Of a stretch of DNA of 22,565 nt, positions 14,621 through 22,010 are shown one piece after another. This DNA is from an uncultured Leptotrichia sp. (GTDB lineage: Bacteria > Fusobacteriota > Fusobacteriia > Fusobacteriales > Leptotrichiaceae). A program made the translations under genes and the position numbers. The stretch is from positions 1 to 22,565 of the forward strand of contig CALIJH010000011.1 in assembly GCA_938017765.1 (NCBI GenBank). Direction: 5' to 3'. Numbering within the stretch: position 1 is the first letter of the stretch; every line of letters begins with the position of its first letter. The notes under the pieces were generated by a model. The model was not told the origin of the DNA and searched no databases. It saw nothing but the letters and a program-made list of their open reading frames with translations.

Positions 14621-14652
14621 TTCTTAAGACAGTTTGATAATATTATAAAATT
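14621..14652. repeat. direct repeat, copy 1, upstream of GH1 gene
   Basis: Starts TTCTTAAGACAGTTTG and ends with the 15-nt core TAATATTATAAAATT (14638-14652). A near copy starts 68 nt downstream. The two share TTCTTAA, CAGTT and the whole core, differing at a few bases and a 1-nt indel. The core contains the palindrome TAATATTA. Confidence 0.75.
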
Positions 14653-14688
14653 AAATAAATCGTAATTATAATCTAAGAGTGTTGAGAT

Positions 14689-14719
14689 TTCTTAAAGCAG
14701 TTGGTAATATTATAAAATT
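14689..14719. repeat. direct repeat, copy 2, upstream of GH1 gene
   Basis: Starts TTCTTAAAGCAGTTGG and ends with the same core TAATATTATAAAATT (14705-14719). It lies 25 nt before the GH1 ATG, so a protein bound here could affect transcription or the leader. Both copies lie in the gap between the hydrolase and GH1, consistent with a local duplication of a regulatory or promoter segment. Confidence 0.75.
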
Positions 14720-14744
14720 TATGCAGATTTGGAGGAAGATTTAT

Positions 14745-16157
14745 ATGAATAAACTAAAATTTCCTAAAAATTTCTGGTGGGGGGCTGCGACTTCGGGACC
14801 TCAGTCAGAAGGGAGATTTAACAAGAAAAACAGAAACATATTTGATTATTGGTACGACACTGATAAAAAGGCATTTTTTGATGAAATAGGGCCTAATGTT
14901 GCTTCAAACTTTTATAACAGTTATAAAGAAGATATAAAACTGTATAAGAAAATAGGACTAAACTCTTTAAGAACTTCTATCCAATGGACAAGACTGATAA
15001 AAAATTTTGAAACGGCAGAAGTGGATGATGACGGAGTAAGATTTTATAATGATGTCATAAATGAATTTGAAAGAAACGGTATTATTTTAATGCTAAATCT
15101 GTTTCATTTTGATATGCCTATAGAATTACAGAAAAAATATGGAGGTTGGGAATCAAAACATACAGTAGAGCTTTTTGTAAAATATGCGGAAAAGGCTTTT
15201 GAACTTTTCGGAGACAGAGTAAAATATTGGGTAACATTTAATGAACCGATAGTCCCTGTGGAAGCACAGTATATGTATAAATTCCATTATCCGCTAATAG
15301 TAGACGGGAAAAAAGCGATGCAGGTACTGTACAATACCGCACTGGCTTCTGCAAAAGTAATAGAAGCATATAAAAAATATAAGAAAAAAAGTAAAAATAA
15401 CGGAGAAATAGGAATTATACTTAACTTAACACCGTCTTATGCAAGAAGTGAAGATAAAAATGATGTAAAAGCTGCCAATATATCGGATGTATTTTTCAAT
15501 AATTCTTTTCTCGACCCTGCAATTTATGGAAAATTTCCCGAATTACTGACGGATATTCTTGAAAAAGACGGCGTATTATGGGAAAGTAATGAAAAAGAAC
15601 TTGAAATTATAAAAGAAAATACTGTGGACTTTTTAGGAGTGAATTATTATCAGCCAAGAAGAATAAAAGCGAGAGAAACCGAGTTTGATACGTCCAACGG
15701 CTGGCTACCTGATAAATATTTTGAAAATTATGATATGCCTGGAAAAAGAATGAACATTTATAGAGGCTGGGAAATATATCCACAGGCGATTTATGATATT
15801 GCAAAAAATATTCAGAAAAATTATAAAAATATAAAATGGTTTATTTCTGAAAACGGTATGGGAGTAGAAGGAGAAGAAAAATTTAAAAATATGGACGGCA
15901 TTATCGAAGATAATTACAGAATAGATTTTTACCGTGAACATTTGACATATCTTCATAAAGGGATAAAAGAAGGCTCGAACTGTTTCGGATACCATACTTG
16001 GACACCTATAGACTGCTGGTCATGGACAAATGCCTATAAAAATAGATATGGATTTATTTCTGTAGATTTGCCTACCCAGATAAAAACAATAAAAAAATCA
16101 GGCTATTGGATAAAAAAAGTTGCAGAAACTAATGAGATAGATGAATTTTGCGAATAA
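14745..16157 (+). CDS. glycoside hydrolase family 1, probable 6-phospho-beta-glucosidase
   Basis: A 470-residue retaining beta-glycosidase of the cytosol. The (beta/alpha)8 fold starts FPKNFWWGAATSGPQSEG. The acid/base is E167 in TFNEP and the nucleophile E369 in FISENGMG. Non-phospho GH1 enzymes have Glu-Trp in the late substrate loop; here it is S426-W427 (CWSWTNAYKNRYG), and S...K...Y at 426, 432 and 435 resembles the phosphate-binding set of LacG and 6-phospho-beta-glucosidases. The Lys is one position earlier than in LacG, so phosphosugar use is likely but not proven. No PTS transporter or antiterminator gene is next to it. The ATG at 14745 has GGAGG 9 nt upstream. Confidence 0.9.
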   Translation: MNKLKFPKNFWWGAATSGPQSEGRFNKKNRNIFDYWYDTDKKAFFDEIGPNVASNFYNSYKEDIKLYKKIGLNSLRTSIQWTRLIKNFETAEVDDDGVRFYNDVINEFERNGIILMLNLFHFDMPIELQKKYGGWESKHTVELFVKYAEKAFELFGDRVKYWVTFNEPIVPVEAQYMYKFHYPLIVDGKKAMQVLYNTALASAKVIEAYKKYKKKSKNNGEIGIILNLTPSYARSEDKNDVKAANISDVFFNNSFLDPAIYGKFPELLTDILEKDGVLWESNEKELEIIKENTVDFLGVNYYQPRRIKARETEFDTSNGWLPDKYFENYDMPGKRMNIYRGWEIYPQAIYDIAKNIQKNYKNIKWFISENGMGVEGEEKFKNMDGIIEDNYRIDFYREHLTYLHKGIKEGSNCFGYHTWTPIDCWSWTNAYKNRYGFISVDLPTQIKTIKKSGYWIKKVAETNEIDEFCE

Positions 16158-16192
16158 TAATGATAAAGTCAAAATAAAATGAAATAAATATA

Positions 16193-16220
16193 TTGACAAA
16201 ACATATAAATAAAATATATT
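16193..16220 (+). promoter_or_regulatory. promoter of dtd
   Basis: A perfect TTGACA (16193-16198), 16 bp, then TATATT (16215-16220); TATTAT at 16217-16222 (18 bp) is an alternative -10. The predicted leader is about 27 nt and contains the SD AAAGGAAAG. Confidence 0.72.
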
Positions 16221-16253
16221 ATATAGATATATTTATATTAAAGGAAAGATTTT

Positions 16254-16691
16254 ATGAAAATAATTATTCAAAGAGTGAATATGGCAAAAATGTTTGTCAA
16301 CGGAAATTTTAAGTGTGAAATAAACAAAGGAATAGTGGCTTATGTTGGAATTACTCATAATGACGGGATCAAAGACATAAATTACTGTATTGACAAATTA
16401 ATTAATCTCAGAATTTTTGATGATGCCGACGGAAAACTCAATTTATCAGTTCAGGATGTAAAAGGCTCATTACTCATAGTAAGTAATTTTACAATTTACG
16501 GGAATACTAAAAAAGGTCGCCGACCCGATTATCTAAATTCTGCTCCTGCTGAAAAAGCAAGGGAAATATATAATCAGTTTCTGGAAAAAATGTCGGAAAC
16601 GGGTGTTCCTTTTGAAACAGGAGAATTTCAGGAATGGATGCAGATTTATTCGGAAAATGACGGTCCTGTCAATCTTATAATAGAATCTTAG
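16254..16691 (+). CDS. dtd: D-aminoacyl-tRNA deacylase
   Basis: Removes D-amino acids (and glycine mischarged on tRNA-Ala) from tRNAs; it acts as a dimer whose active sites lie at the interface. The 145-residue length is normal. It begins MKIIIQRV and has the Dtd blocks GIVAYVGITHNDG, KLINLRIFDD and TKKGRRPDY. The two signature motifs are altered from the commonest forms: SQFTL appears as SNFTI, and the Gly-cisPro motif NxGPVT as NDGPVN. The Gly-Pro pair that screens chirality is kept, so the enzyme should be active. The SD AAAGGAAAG is 6-8 nt before the ATG. It has its own promoter. Confidence 0.93.
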   Translation: MKIIIQRVNMAKMFVNGNFKCEINKGIVAYVGITHNDGIKDINYCIDKLINLRIFDDADGKLNLSVQDVKGSLLIVSNFTIYGNTKKGRRPDYLNSAPAEKAREIYNQFLEKMSETGVPFETGEFQEWMQIYSENDGPVNLIIES

Positions 16692-16713
16692 AATTTAGAT
16701 TATTTTTGTAAAT

Positions 16714-16743
16714 TTGACAAAAAAATATTTGAGAAAAAATACT
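16714..16743 (+). promoter_or_regulatory. likely promoter of the NlpC/P60 lipoprotein gene
   Basis: A perfect TTGACA (16714-16719) is followed after 18 bp by AATACT (16738-16743), a 4/6 match to the -10 consensus. It lies in the 108-nt gap after dtd and would give a leader of about 50 nt. Confidence 0.5.
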
Positions 16744-16799
16744 TAAAATAGCAAATTTTGAAATTTAAATTATTTTTATAAAATCAGAAAGGAATTTTC

Positions 16800-17387
16800 A
16801 TGAATAGGAAGAAACTGTTTTTAATGCTTATTTTCTGTATATTTTTAGCTATAAGTTGTACAAGTGATAACAAATATTCAGGAGGAGGCAGTATTAAAGT
16901 TACGCCGAATGATGAACAGATAATAGTAGATAACCGTTTTAAAGAGCTGAAAAGAGAACAGGACAGGATTATGATGGACGGAACAGCCGAAGAAATTGAC
17001 AGAGTTATTTTGGAAAATGCATTATTGAAATCATTCAACAACTGGAAAGGTACGAGATATGCTTGGGGAGGAGACTCTTCAAGAGGAATAGACTGTTCAG
17101 CATTGACGAGAAGAGTATACAGGGAAGTATTCGGTTATGAATTGCCGAGAGTTACTGAAGATCAGGTAAAAGTGGGAAGAAGAGTTTCGTCAAATAATCT
17201 GAAGCCGGGAGATATATTGTTCTTTAGACCTGAAAACAGAGTAAATCATACCGCAGTTTATCTTGGAAATTCTTTATTTATAAATGCTTCATCATCCAAA
17301 GGAGTTATTTTATCATCTCTCGAAAGTTCTTACTGGGGAAGATATTTTAAATATGCAGTAAGAGTAGATGATGCAAGAAAATCATAA
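16800..17387 (+). CDS. NlpC/P60-family lipoprotein (putative peptidoglycan endopeptidase)
   Basis: A 195-residue envelope protein with a lipoprotein signal: basic start, hydrophobic core and lipobox AISC with Cys20 as the lipid-attachment site. A short linker follows, then an NlpC/P60 domain (about 80-190), as in E. coli Spr/MepS, which cuts peptide cross-links or stems. The catalytic Cys is C99 in GIDCSAL and the His is H150 in NHTAVYLG. The third polar residue is N162 (FINAS) where Spr-type enzymes usually have His; Asn is tolerated at this place in the family. The WGG motif before the Cys (YAWGGDS) is present. The ATG has AGAAAGGA about 6 nt upstream. Confidence 0.9.
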   Translation: MNRKKLFLMLIFCIFLAISCTSDNKYSGGGSIKVTPNDEQIIVDNRFKELKREQDRIMMDGTAEEIDRVILENALLKSFNNWKGTRYAWGGDSSRGIDCSALTRRVYREVFGYELPRVTEDQVKVGRRVSSNNLKPGDILFFRPENRVNHTAVYLGNSLFINASSSKGVILSSLESSYWGRYFKYAVRVDDARKS

Positions 17388-17468
17388 AATAAGTATGCTA
17401 TTATAAAAGTATTTTACAAAAATATATAAAATTCTAAAAATTATGAATTAAGAAAGGAAAATAGTACA

Positions 17469-18392
17469 ATGCCTATAAAGATACCGCATAATTTACCTGC
17501 TGTAGATATACTGGCGAAAGAAAACATATTCGTAATGGATGAGCAGAGGGCATTGTCTCAGGATATTCGTCCTTTAAAATGTGTTATAGTAAATCTAATG
17601 CCGACAAAAATAGAAACGGAAACTCAGTTATTAAGATTATTAAGTAATACTCCGTTACAAATTGAAATTACCTTTTTGAAAATGGACAGTTATGTTTCAA
17701 AAAATATATCTGTCGAACATATGAAAAATTTTTATAAAACTTTTGATGATATAAAAGATGAAAAATTTGATGCTCTCATAATTACGGGGGCTCCTGTGGA
17801 AACATTGCCTTTCGAGGAAGTCGCTTACTGGAAAGAACTCGAAAGAGTAATGCAATGGAGTAAAAAGAGTGTGTTTTCAACACTCCATATATGTTGGGGA
17901 GCTCAGGCAGGACTTTATTATCATTACGGTATTTCTAAATACTATCTGAATAAAAAAATATTCGGAATATTTCCTGTGGAAATAGAAAATACAAAAACAA
18001 TGCTATTAAGAGGTTTTGATGAAATATTCAATATGCCTCATTCAAGACATACAGGAATAAAAGAGGAAGATATATTAAAAATTTCCGAATTAGAAATACT
18101 TGCAAAATCTGATGAAGTAGGGGTAAGTATTATAAGAAGTAGAGATAAGAGAAAAATCTTTGTTACAGGACATATGGAATATGACAGACTTACATTGGAA
18201 AATGAATATAAGCGGGATATAAATTCAGGTAAAAAAATAGCAGTACCTTTCAATTATTATCCTGATGATAATCCTGAAAAAAAACCTCTATATACATGGC
18301 GAAGTCATGCAAATCTATTTTTTACTAACTGGATAAATTATTATGTATATCAGGAGACTCCATATGATTTAGATGAGTTGGAGAAAATGTAA
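17469..18392 (+). CDS. metA: homoserine O-acetyltransferase MetA (MetAA)
   Basis: Acylates homoserine in the first committed step of methionine synthesis. The 307 residues follow the MetA fold. The nucleophile is C142 (HICWGAQAG), with H235 and E237 in TGHMEYD. Residue 111, which decides the acyl donor in this family, is Glu (ITGAPVE), predicting acetyl-CoA rather than succinyl-CoA; the enzyme is therefore probably an O-acetyltransferase despite the MetA name. The SD AGAAAGGAAA is about 9 nt before the ATG. The gap before it is only 81 nt and has no room for a full SAM riboswitch. No other methionine gene is in the window. Confidence 0.95.
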   Translation: MPIKIPHNLPAVDILAKENIFVMDEQRALSQDIRPLKCVIVNLMPTKIETETQLLRLLSNTPLQIEITFLKMDSYVSKNISVEHMKNFYKTFDDIKDEKFDALIITGAPVETLPFEEVAYWKELERVMQWSKKSVFSTLHICWGAQAGLYYHYGISKYYLNKKIFGIFPVEIENTKTMLLRGFDEIFNMPHSRHTGIKEEDILKISELEILAKSDEVGVSIIRSRDKRKIFVTGHMEYDRLTLENEYKRDINSGKKIAVPFNYYPDDNPEKKPLYTWRSHANLFFTNWINYYVYQETPYDLDELEKM

Positions 18393-18396
18393 TCAT

Positions 18397-18566
18397 AAAA
18401 AATAAGGGGCTGTCTCATAAGTCAAAAATAATTTTACTAACATAAATGTTATATATTTTTAAAAATCAACAGATATTATTTTTATTGATTTTATAAATAT
18501 AGTAAAATATATAGAATTTATGATTTGGTAATTTTATTTACTTTATGAGACAACCCTTTATTTTTT
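18397..18566. mobile_element. 170-nt MITE-like inverted-repeat element between convergent genes
   Basis: Two 63-nt arms (18397-18459 and the complement of 18504-18566) match at 48 of 63 positions without gaps, around a 44-nt centre that has its own stem (AAAATCAA 18462-18469 with TTGATTTT 18485-18492). The ends are AAAAAATAA, then GGGGCTGTCTCATAA on the left and its near copy AGGGTTGTCTCATAA on the right. GGG-start termini of this kind are common at insertion-sequence ends. No ORF is inside. No target duplication is clear. The whole could fold into one long hairpin with a T tract at each outer end, so it may also end transcription of metA and the pbp gene. Confidence 0.65.
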
Positions 18567-18581
18567 AATAATTTTATTTAA

Positions 18582-20648
18582 TTAAAACACAATACCGCCA
18601 TTAAATTTATTTTCACTCTCAATAGGTTCTGTTCCGGCTTTAAATAAGGCAGTTCTCTTATCCACTCCGTCGGTATCAAGAAGTCCTATTTTCAGGTCGA
18701 TTTCCCGTAAGGTCAAATCACGTCTTTTAATGTAATCATCTATAAATTCAAATGTTCCTACATTATAATTTTGAATATTTACAACAGATTGCATATAGTT
18801 TTTCCAGATAGGTGCAGCAGCACCTCCTCCCGTCATTCCACTGCCCATAGGTTTGTTATCATCATAACCTACATAAACTATGGTAGCAAGTGTAGGAGTA
18901 TATCCTGTAAACCATGCAGAAGTATAATCACTTGTAGTACCTGTTTTTCCTGCCATAGGAATTAGTTCACCATTTTTAAATACTTTGGCACTTTGTCCTG
19001 TACCGTAATTTACAGCACTTTCCAGCATATATGTCAGTATAGCGACATCATCTGATTTAAACACCTGTTTTTTCTTAGGTTTAGCTTCATAAATTACTTC
19101 GCCGTATTTATTTTCTATTTTATAAATATACTGGGGAGTAACCTGATAACCGCCATTGGCAAGTGCCGCATAAAACAGAGCCATATCTATCGGTTTAGTG
19201 GATATGGAACCTAAAGCCAAAGTCAAATCTTTAGGAAAATCTCCGCCTACAACTCCCGAATCACGCCAAATTTTTTCTACCGAATCAATTCCTACATATT
19301 GAAGAACTTTTACAGGAATAATGTTATTCGAAATTTCGATTGCTCTCAATAAAGTCATACTATCTCTGAATTTTCTGTCATAGTTTCTTGGAGACCAGCC
19401 CGGAGTAGTAAGAGGAGAGTCTTCCATAACACTGTTCATTCCCATACCTTTTTGAATAGCAGAAAGATAAACTAAAGGCTTGAACGATGAACCCGGCTGT
19501 CTTAATGCACTCAAGGCTCTGTTGAATTCACCCTTTTTATAATCTTTTCCCCCAACCATAGCTTTTACAAATCCGTTACTCGGGTCAATGGAAAATAAAG
19601 CACCGTTCAGTTTTTCTCTTCTTTTCAGATTGTAGTTACTGCTGAAAGCCTTATAAGCAGCTCTTTGCATATCCAAATCAACAGTTGCATAAATTTTGTA
19701 TCCGTCAAAAAGAAAATTATGGTCGTCATCGTCAACTTTCAGAATTTTCTTAACTTCGCTTAAAACAATACTTGTAAACTCCGGAGCAATATTTGAAGTG
19801 GAAATTTGTTCCTCTTCATTTTTATTTTTACTGTCATTGTTTGCAAAAACTATTTCTTCAGCTTTTGCCTGTTCATATTGCTGTTCATTTATAAAGCCGA
19901 AATTTCTCATCTGGTTTAGAACCAGTTCCTGTCTCTTTTTTGCATTTTCGATTTTGGAATATTTTGAAGGAGACTTAGGCAAACTTGCTAATATTGCTGC
20001 CTGAGCAATGGTCAAGTCTTTTGGCTCCTTATTAAAATATTTTAGGGAGGCATTTTTGATACCGTAAGCTCCTCTTCCGAAATAAATCGTATTTAAATAG
20101 TTTTCCAATATTTCATCTTTAGTGTATCTTCTCTCTATTTCGAGGGCAAGTATGGCTTCCTTTATTTTTCTGACGAGAGTTCTCTCAGGTGTCAGGAAAG
20201 CATTTTTTGCCAGCTGCTGAGTAATGGTACTACCGCCTTCTCGCCTTTTACTTGTCAATAATAGAAACATTCCACGGGACATCCTTGCAAAGTCAAAACC
20301 ATGATGCGTTCTGAATTTTTTATCTTCTATTGCAAGAAAAGCATTTTGTACATCGAGAGGAACGTCTTTTATACTTATAGGGTCCCTATTTTCGACTGTT
20401 ATAGTATCAAGCTGATTTCCGTTTATATCATATATTATAGAGGGAGAAATAGGACTGTAGCTTTCTATCAGTTCGGTAGGTGTCTCTCCTTTGAGGGTGT
20501 AAAGCATATATCCTAAAAACCCTGCTCCTATGACGAGTAATACCCCAAAAAATTTTAAGAAAAAGAAAAGTACAGCTCTTTTTTTATTTTTTTTCTTGTT
20601 TTTTGGAGATTTCGTATCAATTATATTTTGTTGATTATTATTATTCAT
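18582..20648 (-). CDS. class A penicillin-binding protein (PBP1A family)
   Basis: A bifunctional glycosyltransferase and transpeptidase that polymerises and cross-links peptidoglycan. The 688-residue protein has a Lys/Asn-rich cytoplasmic start, one membrane segment (about 25-50) and a periplasmic part. The GT51 domain shows EDKKFRTHHG with catalytic E108, GGSTITQQLAKN at 138-149 and RKIKEAILALEIE followed by ENYLNTIYFGRGAYG. The transpeptidase domain has S387 in SSFK, S440-N-N, and K568-T-G. A short tail follows. The start ATG overlaps the end of rlmN by 8 nt, with AAAAGGAG inside rlmN as its SD 6 nt upstream, so its translation is probably coupled to rlmN. It converges with metA. Confidence 0.95.
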   Translation of the reverse strand: MNNNNQQNIIDTKSPKNKKKNKKRAVLFFFLKFFGVLLVIGAGFLGYMLYTLKGETPTELIESYSPISPSIIYDINGNQLDTITVENRDPISIKDVPLDVQNAFLAIEDKKFRTHHGFDFARMSRGMFLLLTSKRREGGSTITQQLAKNAFLTPERTLVRKIKEAILALEIERRYTKDEILENYLNTIYFGRGAYGIKNASLKYFNKEPKDLTIAQAAILASLPKSPSKYSKIENAKKRQELVLNQMRNFGFINEQQYEQAKAEEIVFANNDSKNKNEEEQISTSNIAPEFTSIVLSEVKKILKVDDDDHNFLFDGYKIYATVDLDMQRAAYKAFSSNYNLKRREKLNGALFSIDPSNGFVKAMVGGKDYKKGEFNRALSALRQPGSSFKPLVYLSAIQKGMGMNSVMEDSPLTTPGWSPRNYDRKFRDSMTLLRAIEISNNIIPVKVLQYVGIDSVEKIWRDSGVVGGDFPKDLTLALGSISTKPIDMALFYAALANGGYQVTPQYIYKIENKYGEVIYEAKPKKKQVFKSDDVAILTYMLESAVNYGTGQSAKVFKNGELIPMAGKTGTTSDYTSAWFTGYTPTLATIVYVGYDDNKPMGSGMTGGGAAAPIWKNYMQSVVNIQNYNVGTFEFIDDYIKRRDLTLREIDLKIGLLDTDGVDKRTALFKAGTEPIESENKFNGGIVF

Positions 20649-21708
20649 TATTCATCTCCTTTTTAGCCTTTAATTGACCGCAGGCTGCGGCAATATCCTG
20701 ACCTTTTGTTTCACGCAATGTTACATTAACATTTTTTTCTTTAAGTAGTGTATAAAATTCTCTTTGTTTTTTCTTTGTTGGAGTGCTGTAAGGCTTTCCC
20801 ATAACGGGATTGTAAGGGATAAGATTTACTAAGCACGAAAATGAATGTAAAAAATTTGCAAGTTCGAAAGCATCTTTTGTTTCACAGTTAAAATTATCTA
20901 TGAGAATATATTCAAAAGTAATCCTGTTTTTTGTCTTTTTCTGATAATTTATAAGGGAATTTTTTAATTCTTTAATTCCGTAATTTTTATTAATGGGCAT
21001 AATTTCAGACCTTAGTTCATCTCTTACTGAATGTAGGGAAACAGCAAGATTGACTTGATTTTCATCTTCAGTAAATTTATTGATTATCGGAACAATACCG
21101 CTTGTCGAAATTGTAAAATTTCTTTTGGAAAAATTTTGTCCTTTGTCTGAATTCAGTATTCTAATAGTTTCCATAACGTTGTCATAGTTTAAAAAAGGTT
21201 CTCCCATTCCCATGAAAACAACATTTCCAAGCTTTTGCCTTCTTTTTTTCAAATAATTCTGAATGTAGTAAAACTGCATTAAGATTTCCGAAGTATCAAG
21301 ATTTCTTTCATATTTCATAGTCGCAGTTGCACAGAAATCACAGCCTATAAGACACCCTATCTGGGAAGATACACATAAAGTATATCTGTTTTTATGAGAT
21401 ATGAGTACACTTTCTATCAGTCTGTTATCTTTTAATTCAAAAAGAAATTTTTCAGTTTCCCTGTCATCGGAAATCTGATGTGCCTTATATTTCAGTTTAG
21501 GCAGATAAAATTTATTTTTCAGTAATTCTCTGTTATCTTTTGAAATATTGGTAAATTCGTCAAAATCAAAGACAAGTTTATTATGTAGCCAGTCATATAC
21601 CTGAATAGCGTTGAATTTTTTCAGCCCGATTTTATAAAATACATTTTGAAGATTTTCGAGATTTAATTCGAGTATGTCTATTTTATTTTCTGTTTCTTTG
21701 TTTAACAT
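20641..21708 (-). CDS. rlmN: dual-specificity 23S rRNA/tRNA adenine-C2 methyltransferase RlmN
   Basis: A radical-SAM enzyme that makes m2A2503 in 23S rRNA and m2A37 in some tRNAs. From the ATG at 21708 it has 355 residues. The iron-sulfur cluster motif CxxxCxxC is C119, C123, C126 (IGCLIGCDFC). C112 (LCVSSQ) and C343 (IAAACGQL) correspond to the catalytic Cys pair. VFMGMGEP and NLIPYNP are present. The N-terminal helical domain starts ILELNLENLQ. A TTG at 21732 would add 8 residues; neither start has a strong SD, and the ATG fits the family N-terminus. It is the first gene of a two-gene minus-strand unit with the class A PBP. No convincing promoter is seen upstream. Confidence 0.93.
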   Translation of the reverse strand: MLNKETENKIDILELNLENLQNVFYKIGLKKFNAIQVYDWLHNKLVFDFDEFTNISKDNRELLKNKFYLPKLKYKAHQISDDRETEKFLFELKDNRLIESVLISHKNRYTLCVSSQIGCLIGCDFCATATMKYERNLDTSEILMQFYYIQNYLKKRRQKLGNVVFMGMGEPFLNYDNVMETIRILNSDKGQNFSKRNFTISTSGIVPIINKFTEDENQVNLAVSLHSVRDELRSEIMPINKNYGIKELKNSLINYQKKTKNRITFEYILIDNFNCETKDAFELANFLHSFSCLVNLIPYNPVMGKPYSTPTKKKQREFYTLLKEKNVNVTLRETKGQDIAAACGQLKAKKEMNNE

Positions 21709-21869
21709 TATCAATGAATTCCACTGTTTCAAAAATAGAAAATTTTATCTGGATTTCTTAAAATTATTATATTAATATGATGGCTCTAAAATTATAATAG
21801 AGAAGTATAAGATAGTTTAGAAATTAGAATAAAAGATAAGATAGGAGGTTTAAAGCAAAAATTAGGGGG

Positions 21870-21897
21870 TTGTGGAATTGCAATGTTCTTTTATAAA
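21870..21897 (+). promoter_or_regulatory. possible promoter upstream of the YwqK-like gene
   Basis: TTGTGG (21870-21875), 16 bp, TATAAA (21892-21897). The -10 overlaps a small inverted repeat, TTCTTTT-ATA-AAAAGAA. It is about 115 nt before the next ATG. The rest of the 302-nt gap between the divergent genes holds an isolated SD-like GGAGG (21844-21848) and a short open stretch but no recognisable gene. Confidence 0.3.
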
Positions 21898-22010
21898 AAG
21901 AATATAGATTTCATAAAAATGGTAAGTTTGTAAAATTGTTCACCTTAAAATGAGGGAAAATTTTAAGTTTAATTTAATTAGAAAACTAAAAATGAAAAGA
22001 GAGAAGTGAC

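Noticed and set aside
14679..14744. Longer GH1 start at a TTG
   Set aside because: It would place the direct repeat and the GGAGG site within the coding region; the ATG at 14745 fits the family N-terminus.
17388..17468. SAM riboswitch or T-box ahead of metA
   Set aside because: The 81-nt gap is too short for either, and no conserved core or terminator stem is visible.
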